44,031 nucleotides of DNA, from the NCBI GenBank assembly GCA_943704525.1, contig CALSCQ010002529.1:1-44031 (forward strand), in the 5' to 3' direction. The notes under the pieces were generated by a model. It was not told the DNA's origin. It saw nothing but the letters and a program-made list of their open reading frames with translations, and did no database searches. Below are positions 1 through 11,823 of the stretch, in pieces. Both the position numbers and the translations under genes were made by a program. The DNA comes from Pigoraptor vietnamica. Taxonomy: Eukaryota; Opisthokonta; Filasterea. The number at the start of each line of letters is the position of its first letter. Position 1 is the first letter of the stretch.

Positions 1-30
1 GGGGGGGGGGGGGGGGGGGGGGGGGGGGGG
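1..30. repeat. poly-G tract at window start
   Basis: Thirty consecutive G residues open the window and the last five bases are also G. Other long G runs lie inside introns (26924-26938, 15 G; 38037-38056, 20 G), so G-homopolymers are a real property of this genome. The terminal ones probably mark assembly breaks, although a sequencing artefact cannot be excluded. Confidence 0.9.
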
Positions 31-98
31 CGTGTATGAGGCGCGTCCTTACGTTTCACGTGCTCGTTTTCTGACGCATACCCTTTTGTGCGTCGCAG

Positions 99-551
99 GT
101 GTTTCGGTGCCTCCCGACGAACTCTGTGACGAACTTTGCCGAGCTGCAGACGTGGCGGCGAAGCGACCGCCTTGCACTCTGCCATTCGGACAAAGCGAAG
201 GCCATCGAATTGCTGTCGCAGGTGCGCTGTTGCGCAGCGCGTTGCGTGTGCTCTTTGTATGCTGCGTGCCCTGCCTTTCCACTACTTACCACCCATCGAG
301 GCGCTGTCACAAGTGCGCGTTTTGCGTGCGCACTTGGTATTCGTAGAGCCCATCTCTCTCTCAGTGTAGCGTTTCTATGCAGCGCTCGCACTTTAGGCGT
401 TGTTTTGCTGTTGCACTGACCGTGTGCGAATGCATGTGCGCAGGTGCGCGGCTACCTTGTCGACTTCCCACTCGACTTCCTCAGGGACGAATACCTTGGG
501 CCCACCGTGGGCACTCGCGAGTACATGGTCCCAATCAAGACGTTCACGTGA
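99..551 (+). CDS. Phospholipase D, C-terminal exons (partial)
   Basis: Exons 99-221 and 444-551 (stop TGA 549-551) are joined in phase 0 by a GTGCGC...CAG intron. Together they encode 76 residues, with the rest of the gene upstream of the window. The first exon starts VFRCLP and the last reads RGYLVDFPLDFL, then GPTVGTREYMVPIKTFT and stop. This is the conserved C-terminus of eukaryotic PLD1/PLD2-type phospholipase D, which hydrolyses phosphatidylcholine to phosphatidic acid and choline at membranes. In that family the extreme C-terminus packs against the active site and must be intact, and here it ends on the usual Thr. The HKD catalytic motifs lie outside the window. Bases 31-98 are the end of an intron (acceptor CAG at 96-98). 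Identity as PLD rests on the C-terminal signature only, but the match is colinear over both exons. Confidence 0.85.
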
Positions 552-806
552 CCCCAATTGGTGTTCAATGAACGCCCTCAGGGGTGGATGCGAGGCCTCG
601 CCGGGAGCGCGTTTGCCTAAAGCGCAGGGGTACAGTGCTGTGGTGTTGGGTGACTGGGTCTTGCAAGATAATGGCGTGTCATGGCTACGATCGGTCGTGC
701 AACAGGCGCGACAATGCGGATCTTCCAATGACATGTGTACTTGCTGAGCCAACGCACGCACGCGCTTTTGTGAAAACGGACCACGCAAGACGACCGGGCC
801 GCTCGG

Positions 807-3049
807 CTACTTGTGCACGACGTAGACGCCGGCGGGCTTGCTCTGCGACATCATGAAGCGGCTGTTGAGCGGGAACCCCGCGTACACGATGTCTTGGAAG
901 AAGCGGTGGAGTACGTAGTTGAACACGGGCATGTTGCAATTGACGTTCGCCGGCGTGCGGTCCAGCACCTCGACGATATTATCGAGCACGCGCACCACCA
1001 CCTCCGTTGCGCCGCCGAGCAGTCCCGCGTTATAGACCGTGTTGAGACCCAGAATGGCCGTCAGCTCGTCGGCCCAATACTCGTCCGTTCCAAAGCACGT
1101 CTTGATGCGCGGCTTGAGCCACCCCATCGACGCCATGTTGGGGAACACCTCAACGTCCGATCCCACATACACGCGCTCGTCGCCGATAAACTCCATAAAG
1201 CGAAACGGGTCGCGCTGAAACCATACGTCCGAAATGTCCGTCACAAGGACGCGCCGTACGTCGGGGTTGTTCAGCAGCCACTCGCGGTACAGGTAGAAGC
1301 GGGCGTCGTTCGTCGACCGTCCCATGAGGTCGCAGCGCACAAACGTCACGCGGCGGCCCTGGTAGCGCGCCATAAAGTCGGTCCCGAGTCCGTCGTGGAA
1401 GACGTACGCTTCCTTCCCAAGCGCCTCGATCGAGTTCAGCCAGCGCTCCATGTACGACCGCCGGTTCGGGGGGACAAAGCTCTTGCGCTGGGGATCGCGC
1501 TGCGAGGTAAAGTACGACGACAGAACGACCTCGCGCACCACTTTTTCCCTCTCCAACATAGCGGCGAGCTCCCAGTCCACCGCCCGTCGCATGGCTTCCA
1601 GGACGTGCGCGCGTGCGTCCGCGCCGGACCGCTTGTGCGACGGCACATATCCAAGGCCTTCCTCAGAGTGCGCCAGGCTCAAGGGAATCGCGCGATCCGT
1701 GCTGGGCGTGGACGGTCGCGCGCCGGCCAATTCGACGTGCGCCTCAAGACTCCCGCCCGACACAGACGCACTGACAACGTCGAAGACCTCCTCCGCCGTC
1801 AGCGTGACGCCGGATCCGACGTTGAAGATGTTGCACGTGTACCGCATGTTCGTGGCGCGTATGAAAGCCTCGGCTACGTCGCCGACGTCGACATACTCGA
1901 GCGTCCGGAGAATGTCCGGGTCGTCCTTGCCCGACACGGCCCGTTTCACAGCGCGGCTGACGGCGCCGTTCGGGCGGTCCCACGTGCCAAACGCGTGCGC
2001 GATGCGGAGGCCCGTTACGGGGATGTCGTACAGGTGCTGGTAGACGAACGCAGTCGCCTCCTGCCCCCGCACGAGCGCGGCGTACGGCGTCAGCGGACCG
2101 TCCGCGCGGTCGCCCTCCCTCCACGGCTCCCACCGTGCCCCCTCGTCCATGCGTGCGCGGTCGGCGACGGCGTCAGCGACCGAGTCCGGGTGTCCGTACA
2201 CGTCCGCGGACGATCCGTAGATGACGGCCGGCGGGGGCTCCTGCTTCCTCACAGACTGCAGTAGGACGACAAAGCACTCTGCGAGCGACTCGATGCTTTC
2301 CGACACGCCGTAAAACGAGTCGGACCACGTCGCCTCCGGCCCGGCAAGGTGAATGACGTGCGTGAACAGGCTCTCCGCAAACAGCCCGTGCACGAGGTTG
2401 CCGTCGCACAGGTGGCCCTCGATAACTTTGGCGCCGGCCTGTTGGAGCAGCTGCGCGCGCTTACGCTTGATCCCCGCACCGCGATCGCCCACGCGGTACA
2501 TGCCGAGCGTGTCCAGCACGACGACGTACGCGTTTTCCTCCCGCAATCGCATCACAGTGTGGTAGCCGATAAAGCCCGCGCCGCCCGTTACCAGGACAAC
2601 CTTTCGCTGCCCCGTCGGAAAGGGATTCGCGATCGACGGCACCGCGCACGCGTACTGCTTCTCGTGTGGCGGGGGCGCCCGCTCGTCCTCCTCCCACTCA
2701 ATTTCGCGGTCGACACGACGATCCTCGCTGAACATTGGAGGCCGCGGCCATTCCTCTACGTCTGCGGGTAGAGGGGCGACGGTCAGCTACGGTGTGCTTG
2801 CAATTGTGCGCATTAATAAAAAGTGGAACAGATAGTGTAACAGAGTAATATGCCGGTCAGTGCAGAGTACCCACCAATATAAATGTACGTGAAGATGACG
2901 CTGCCGAGACAGACGAGAAGAATTAGCCCGATAAGCGTCGTCGTGACGCTCAAAGGGTTGCGACGGCCGCCGGGGCCGTGGCCTTGAGGCGTGCTCGTCT
3001 TCCATGATCGCATCGCCACACGCGGCACCGAAAAAGGAAGAGGTCGCAT
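807..3049 (-). CDS. Membrane-anchored SDR epimerase-like / glycosyltransferase fusion
   Basis: Two exons, complement(2875-3049) and complement(807-2761), are joined in phase 1 across a 113-bp GTGGGT...CAG intron, giving 709 aa. Exon 1 carries a short basic N-terminus and one transmembrane helix (about residues 36-58), which predicts a type II Golgi or ER membrane protein. Plant UDP-glucuronate 4-epimerases (GAE) have the same topology. Residues about 110-430 are an extended short-chain dehydrogenase with the NAD-binding motif TGGAGFIGYH (117-126), YGSSADVYG, and the LRIAHAFGTWDRP and VDVGDVAEAF blocks of nucleotide-sugar epimerases. The catalytic YxxxK reads PYAALV (Tyr285, Val289), so the Lys is missing. 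Residues about 470-709 form a second domain with VTDISDVWFQRDP, a DxD-like pattern of glycosyltransferases that use nucleotide sugars; I cannot assign its family. The start at 3049 is chosen as the first ATG in the TM frame; the ATG at 3013 is equally possible. The product probably acts in glycan synthesis, but substrate and activity are unknown. Confidence 0.8.
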
Positions 3050-4930
3050 GCCACACGTCGCGGTGGTATTTTAGTGTTGCATCCGGCGTGCAACAAGCTC
3101 CGACACGGAGCCTCAGGACGCGTACATGCGAGTTATTGCGGCGTCGGCTCCGCAACCTCACGCACGTGGCAGTGGTCCGGCTGCACACTTCAGGGCAGGC
3201 CCCGGCAGCGGACGCCCCACTGAGCGTGCCCCTCAGGCGGCGCTACGCGGCTACGCTGGCCGGTTCCCGCCCTCAGCTCAGGAAAGCCGGTAATGTTGGC
3301 GTCAAGACTACCTCCTACGGAAGGGCAGGGAGGCACGCCGTCTGGGATTGAGCAAACCGACGCAACATTACCAGTCGACCGAAGCGGCAGCTCTGCGGGA
3401 TTTCCCCGTTGCCGGAGACGACGCGAGTTTTCAGGGCAATAAGAGGTCGTACACAACGGCGAAAAGGCCGCAGGCGCGTGCAGGTGAATGTGCACAAAAG
3501 AATCGGATGGCATATCGAGATGAGATTCATGCACACCGCGAGTGTGAGGACCACGGAGCCACCTCTGGGATTAAATTCGATCTCATACATTTTTCATAGT
3601 GAACGCCGTTATTTTCAAATTATTCGGGCCATTCTTTCTTCTCGCAATCCAAAATAAGTAGTGGAATGTCCATGCATCTTAATGGCTCATTATGCACATT
3701 CCTGCGCACGTGACCTGCTTATGGTCGAATTTCGACGGTGGCCGAGAGTCGAGGGCTTGCCCTCACTCGGACCGTGTCCGGCTCCTGGCAGTCACCAAGT
3801 TACTCAGCACCAGCACCGTGAGTCGGCCTCGGCCCGCTGGTTCCGGCGTACCACTGACTGCGCTAATCAGCTGAACGACCTGGTCCGGGCCGGGCCCACG
3901 GCACGGTTCGTGGAAAGGCCGCACCCGGTTGGCCGGCAGTGGCTGAGCTCACTCCGTGACTGTTGCGCCAGCCACGGGATCCGGGGTCGCCCGGACGGGC
4001 CCGGCGGCCCGTCAGCTACTCTGATCCGAGCCCGGCGGCCGCGCCCGGGCGTCCGGGCGGTGGTGGCATTGTCCACTGGCAACTGGCGCAGTGTACGGGG
4101 CCGGACCACCGAGTTGCGTAAAGTTTGCTCGGCTGTCGCGAGCCGGCCGATCTGAAATAATGCCCGGCAGCTGGCTACTCTCGATTACGGAATCTGCTAC
4201 AGAAGGCACGGCAATGAGAGAGCCGCTCCTAATATGCGCCGTTATTGTTTCAGTCCCAGTTCATTCAAGCATTCACAAATACCAACTCACCGGCGCTGCC
4301 GACGCGCACTATTAATAGATAGGTGGCTGCGTGTTTACTCTTATTGCCCGTGTTCGAATTACGCACACGCACGGCCGGCTGCCGTGCACCTGTCCAGTCT
4401 CAACAATACAGCTGCATATTAAAGGCTCCCAAGTTGTCTCCCGGCAGTCGTATGTTTCCGAGTCAGTCACACTGTCATGCTACACACAAGCACAACGCCG
4501 AAACGCTGCACGAGCACGCTTTCATGCACACGCATTTACGCCGAAATGCACGCTGCGTCCACTTCCCCATCTGCCCAGCACCGGAATGACCGAGAAAAGG
4601 CGTTCGGACCAGGAGTACCCCTGGTTCGGACTGTCAGGCGGCTGGTCGTGGACACGGCATCAAGGCACGCCCTCATCAATTGCAAATCTGTCCGCACTGT
4701 CTTGAAGCCAGCGAACCATGAAAGGCGCGCAAGAACAGGACATCACAGCCATCTTTGCGACGCGCATGACACTCCCTCAGCGGATGCGCGAACGCCGAAG
4801 TCAATGGCCGCCTGCAACACGTCCTCCGCCCGGATTTGGCCCACTGAGTCAAGCGAAACGGCCGGCATATAATCTCAATGCCGAGGGCTCGCTCAAGCGC
4901 AAACGTGTCGTAATTGACCGAGGTACCGCC
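3050..4930. other. Gene-poor intergenic region
   Basis: There is no reading frame with recognisable homology, conserved splice structure or RNA gene here. The stretch about 3200-3650 is comparatively AT-rich at its right end. The stretch about 3770-4140 is very GC-rich with many GGCC, CCGG and CCGGGC words, and reads like degenerate repeat or decayed mobile sequence, but no terminal repeats or transposase are visible. The promoter of the leftward epimerase/glycosyltransferase gene must start here. Confidence 0.5.
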
Positions 4931-4933
4931 TCA

Positions 4934-5290
4934 TCACCGACTTGAAGCAGCCTGCCCGTCCCCGCACTCAGTCCCCGCACTCAGGACGCGCGCCGGCGCA
5001 GTCAAGACGCCGGGGTTCTTCACGGGGGCCGCCCGCACGAAGCGCATGTCCCGCACGTGCGCAAGAGCCTCCTTGAGCTCGGGGCGTACGGACCAGTCCA
5101 AGATGTCGGGCCGGTTCGACTCGAACCACCGAACAAAATCGAGGCGACCGTCCCGCACCGCCGTGAGGTACGCAGCCCGCAGCTCGTCGTCCGTCGGGCC
5201 CCGTGCTCGAATGCCCAATGAAAGTACTGCCACCGACGAGATTGGACGGCCGTGTTCAGCGACACGCGCTGACCGCCGGCGCCATCATCT
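4934..5290 (-). pseudogene. Decayed ankyrin-repeat-like fragment
   Basis: On the minus strand two reading frames together give an ankyrin-like pattern. One frame (from about 5265) reads AVQSRRWQYFHWAFEHGA. The other (5233-4934) reads DELRAAYLTAVRDGRLDFVRWFESNRPD followed by LKEALAHVRD. The A..G.LDFVRW core is typical of the divergent ankyrin repeats found in large protist families. The two parts are offset by one base, there is no clean start, and conservation is lost towards 4934. A 14-bp word, GAGATTGGACGGCC, occurs at about 5237 and again at about 5351, which suggests the fragment was once part of a repeated array. I read it as a broken copy and not a functional gene; a chance match is possible. 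Confidence 0.35.
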
Positions 5291-6052
5291 CAGTGCAAGG
5301 CCGGCGACAGTGCCCCGCGCGAACAGCCGCTTCCGGCGAGGGCATTGATGAGATTGGACGGCCTCCTACCAGGTCAAATCGCTCCAAAACGCCAGGCAGT
5401 GGCGACACAAGACCCGACGATCGCGACGGCCCGAAGGTGGTAACCGGCCCTATTTCTGCGCACACAAAATCCGAGTGCCGGGCGTGAGCTACTTTCCACC
5501 GCCAGGGTGGTCCAACCATAAAACTGACGACCACCCACTTTGCTGCGAATCAAGCTAAGTGGGCGAGGAAAGCAAACGGCAATCAAAGCAAAGATGCGTC
5601 GCACTCGCGTGCAGGGCATCGAAGGTTTGCGCACCGTGTTAAGGCCACTCGAATAGAAAACAGACTGAAGAGTCTTTCGAATCGCAAAAAGACCCGCGCT
5701 GGTGTGTAGGGACAACGTGGCCTGATGACGCATTAATGACGCAACAATGCAAGTGACGCCGCGGCCACGGCGCATTTCGCCAACTCACCACACCCTTCGC
5801 AAAAGCGCTCACTTTCCTCCCCAAGAGCAGCTCATGCTTTGCGTATTCTCTCACGAGACTGTCGCGCGTGTCTCTCCATGCGACGTCTCTGTGAACGCAC
5901 AGTTCGTTTTCCTCTCCAGCATCGTGTAAGCAGGGCCATTTTTTACGTTATTTAAATCCCACGCTTATCCGCGGTTTCGCCGTCTTCGTCGCCTCTTTTT
6001 CGCGCATACGCGATAATCGCGACTAATCGCCGTTGCGCGCGCTCGTGCGAAA
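5291..6052. other. Intergenic region upstream of the ZIP9-like gene
   Basis: No coding signal is supported. A TATA-like AT-rich word (TTATTTAAAT, about 5948-5957) lies about 100 bp before the ATG at 6053 and could be a core promoter element, but this is a weak inference. The remainder is unremarkable single-copy-looking sequence. Confidence 0.4.
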
Positions 6053-8077
6053 ATGGATCCCCTCATGACCATTCTCGCGTACGCCACGGCTATGTTCGTG
6101 GGCTCGTTTTTGGCGGGATCGCTCCCGATGGCCTTCCGGCTCTCGGAGGTGCGTGGTATGCTGCGGCGCTGAGAATTTGGCCGCTTTGAGTGCATCGTTC
6201 TGCTGTGTGCGCGTCATGTTGCATGGCAGTAATTGGCGTCGTGGTGTGTGTGTTTGAGACTTCGATCGAGCGCTTCGTCGTTTTTTTTGGTCTGCCTTGC
6301 TGTGTGGTATTCGGACCCTATTCTTCTCTCTCTTTCGGCCTTTTCTCTCGTTGTGTGTGGCTCTTAGAGGCCTATTTTACCTCCACGGCCTCTTTTCCTC
6401 CGTGTTTGCACTCGTCTTACGTGCGCAATTAATGACATTGCTTCTGGATTACACCCAACTTGCCTCTCTGTGCCATTCGTTGGACAGAAGACCTCGAGTG
6501 TATTCACTCCCCCCCTTCTCTCTCTCACTCTCTCTCTAAGCAGACACTCACACTCTTTCCCCCTTTTTTTTCGCAGGATCGCTTGCGAGTGGTCACTGCG
6601 TTTGGCGCCGGTCTCCTTGTGGGCACCTCTCTCGCCATTATCATCCCCGAAGGCGTCCACGCAATGTATGCGCCGGGTGAGTGGCGTGCGAAGCGATCGC
6701 AGCCTACGAGCATGGATATGGACCCTGCGTGCCTTTTGGGCCTCAGTGTGCCGTCTGTATGTGCTTCCAAACGCGTGCGGAAGGGCCGATCGAAAATCGA
6801 TGAGCCAGGCGATAATTGTTCTGCGTACTGTGCACTCGCCGCATCTGACAGCGTCCTTATCGCCAGGCGTCCACGTGCACGGGAGCGCGGTTGCGCACGA
6901 CCACGCGGACGGCGGCGACAGCGGCGACCACGACCACGCGGGGGAGCACGGGGGCGCTGTGATGCAGTGCCAGGACGCCTCCCCGCTCAAAATTGGGATG
7001 GCGCTCACTCTCGGCTTTGTTCTCATGATGATGATTGACCAGATTGGACAGGGCCACGGCCACTCGCACGGCGCCGGCGCTGCGGGGGGTGGGTGTTGCG
7101 CCCGTGCGATTGTGCGCGTGCGCCGTGTGTCGATTTTTCCCCTCTTCCGTTATTGCCGTCGCTGTTGTTGCTGTAATAATGGCACCGTTGTTGTGATGAT
7201 GGCGGACGTCTTGTCGCTGCCTTTGCGGTCGTCGCTTTTCTGTTCCTCACCTGTCACGTGGGGATCGCAGACGCGGAGGGCGGCGCACAGCCGCGCGGAC
7301 GGAGCATGACGGCGACCATTGGCCTCATCGTGCACTGCGCAGGTGCGTCTGCGGCATGTCTGGGCTTCCCGCCTGTGCATGTATGGTGCGACCCCATTCT
7401 CACTGCTTGTGGTTGTGACGGTCCGTGTGGACTGACTGATTGCCCGTTCCCCCTCTCCCAACACACACACTCACACGCATCGCAGCCGACGGACTTGCGC
7501 TTGCGGCTGCCGTGGCGTCGCAGCAGTCGTCTGTGGAGATGGTCGTCTTCATGGCCATTCTCCTCCACAAGGCGAGTGCGAACGGTGTTTGTTATGTGCT
7601 GTTACGTGCGGCCACTGTGTTGTGGACCGCTTTGATCGGGCTATGGGTTGCGCGCGAGCAACTCATGACGCTGCCTCTCTTTCTTACCTTGTTTGTGCGC
7701 GCGTACTTCTGCCCACGTAGGCTCCCGCGGCCTTTGGGCTCACGTCGTTCCTCCTTCACGAGGGTTACAACCACAACCGCATCCGACGACACCTCGCAGC
7801 CTTCTCCATTTCTGCGCCCGTCTCTGCCGTCGTCGCGCTGCTCATCTTGCAATACCGGAACGCCGCCGCCGAGGTCGACGGGTCGGGTTCGCTCACGACG
7901 GGCATCGCGCTCCTCCTCAGTGGCGGCACGTTCCTCTACGTCGCGACGGTGCACGTACTCCCTGAGATCAACCAGGGGCACGGGTCGGACAGCGCAGAGG
8001 CGAAGCGGTCCAATTTTTTTGCGATGGTGGCGGGGACGATCGTGCCGCTGTTCATGGCTGCGGGCCACTCGCACTGA
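6053..8077 (+). CDS. SLC39A9: ZIP-family zinc transporter, ZIP9 (SLC39A9)-like
   Basis: Six exons, 6053-6148, 6577-6676, 6867-7088, 7271-7342, 7486-7571 and 7721-8077, encode 310 aa, the usual size of ZIP9. The family moves Zn2+ and related divalent metals into the cytosol, and ZIP9 members sit in Golgi and plasma membranes. The N-terminal helix ends LPMAFRLSE, then comes [21 protein letters not shown] His/Asp-rich loop ([21 protein letters not shown]) follows, then [15 protein letters not shown]. The metal-site helices read [16 protein letters not shown] and [14 protein letters not shown], and the C-terminus has [16 protein letters not shown] and ends GHSH. The intron after exon 5 has a GC donor (AAG/GCGAGT); only this junction restores the invariant HKAPAAFGL. 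The other introns start GTGCGT, GTGAGT, GTGGGT and GTGCGT. Orthology to ZIP9 is strong along the full length. Confidence 0.92.
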
Positions 8078-8709
8078 GTCATGTGGCGCTCCGCTGGCCG
8101 GGCGTTGTCCTCACACACATGCACATGCAAAGCACCCTCACCGCAATTATTGAGCTGCGTGCGCGCGTCGTCTCCTTCGTCTTTTGTCGCACCCTCTGCA
8201 CGCGCGATCTTTAGTGGTCCCCTATTCGCGTAGAGACTGCTGCGTGCATCTTAATTTACACGATAAAAGCGCCTTACCGTAACACGTGTTTGAGGCTCAC
8301 CTGTGGTCACCGAGTGATGGGGTGCGGATATGCGCGTAATTGACTGCAGCGCCTGCATCGCGTAGTTCTCCAGCTAAACCTACCAACGTTGGTACCGCAC
8401 GCACCATATCCTTCTCCCCTCCCCGACACATACGCAAACACGCGCGCACATGCGGACGCAGAGTGAAATGAATTCGCCCTTCATTCCCTCCGCACTCACA
8501 GCGGCAGCATCCAAATTCCACAGTTGGACTGCCGCCGCCTGCAAGAGGGGGTCGCAGAGTGGGAACAGGTGGCGGACTACTCTAGTGCAATATGTTGACG
8601 ACACGAAGAAATGGGCAAACACGCAACACGCACGCAACGCACGCACGCACGCACGGCGCACGCAGACCAGCACGCACACAAACGCACACAAAACGGCGCT
8701 TGCCCCCCG
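8078..8709. other. Convergent intergenic region, ZIP9-like / CTDSP-like
   Basis: This holds the 3' ends of a rightward and a leftward gene. The right half (about 8610-8700) is rich in ACGC and ACAC repeats. No open frame with homology and no RNA gene is seen. No canonical AATAAA was found for either gene; ATAAAA occurs near 8263. Confidence 0.5.
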
Positions 8710-10824
<2,115 letters not shown>

Positions 10825-11815
10825 GATGGCGGCACGTGCGCGTGCGTGCGCGCTCCCGACAAGCTCAAACCCTACTTCCTTTCACACGCAACGGCACGCG
10901 CACGCCACTCGCCGACACACGTAGCCGGCTCGCGCGGGGGACAGGCCCCCGGGAGAGAGGCACACCGCGCTTCGTTGTGTGAGAATAATCGCTCGGCGAT
11001 TTGCGAATCAACAGCGCAAAACGGGGCTTGAAGCCCACCGGCACGCGCCGGGGCTAGGAAAGACACACGCACCAGCGAGGGAGAGCGCCCCAAACCAAAA
11101 CGAAGGTGCGATTGGAATAAAGAACGATTCGCGAGGACTTTTGCGAAGAAGCGACGCAGAGGAACGAAGCCTCCGAATCGAAATAGCACGTTCGTCTCCC
11201 GCGTATGGCTTTGAACATAGGGAAAGGCGGGGGAGAGATCGCGCGGAGGACGCTGAATTGAGAGGGAATAGTCAGCAGCACACGCAGAAGAAGAGAGAAG
11301 AAACGCCTGTTCGAGAGAGAGTGTGCGTGTGTGCGTGTGCCTGCGTGTTTCGTTCGCCGATGCAAACATCCACCATGGGGAACACAGCGCGCTCTTCCGG
11401 AATGTGCTCGTTATTCCGATGCCCGATGGGACATCGGTGCTATTTTTCCGACATACAATTTTCCATAGATAAGATGTGGAAGTGACGGAAATCGCGCCCT
11501 GTCGAGCGTCACACAGAAGCGTGGGGTAAATTTCGCCTATTTTTGATATTCCCAATTCAGTCTGTCATGGCAACCATGGGCTCCACCCTAGCAACCGGTG
11601 AAATGACCGGACACGGGGCACAGTGTCACCTTTGACGGGCGTCGCTCAGTATCTTCCGTTGCTTCTGGCCGTTGCACCCACTCATCCAACGCGCAATGCG
11701 GTGTTTTATGTATGTACATACAGGGCGGTGTCTAGCTGGCCGTTGCACACTCCATGTACCCACTCGTCCAACGGGCGCAATGCGGTGTTTTATGCATGTA
11801 CATACAGGGCGGTGT
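10825..11815. other. Intergenic region between CTDSP-like start and kinesin stop
   Basis: Both flanking genes are on the minus strand, so this holds the phosphatase promoter and the kinesin 3' UTR. No conserved reading frame is seen. The right part (11673-11823) carries a tandem duplication that reaches into the last codons of the kinesin (described separately). Confidence 0.5.
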
Positions 11816-11823
11816 CTAGCTGG
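11673..11823. repeat. Two-copy tandem repeat, period about 83 bp
   Basis: The word GCGCAATGCGGTGTTTTATG followed by ATGTACATACAGGGCGGTGTCTAGCTGG occurs at about 11691-11739 and again at about 11775-11823, each copy preceded by a CACTC(A/G)TCCAACG segment. Copy 2 overlaps the last two codons and the stop (TAG, complement 11816-11818) of the kinesin gene. Copy 1 lies downstream in the 3' UTR and repeats the stop codon context. Confidence 0.9.

Noticed and set aside
2813-3049. Stand-alone 78-aa single-TM protein (RAMP4/SERP-like)
   Set aside because: The segment splices in phase 1 to the downstream epimerase with a GTGGGT donor and CAG acceptor and gives the known GAE-like topology, so it is exon 1 of that gene.
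3661-4155. 164-codon open frame in the gene-poor region
   Set aside because: The composition follows the local GC-rich low-complexity DNA, it has no recognisable domain or splice partner, and overlapping frames are equally open.
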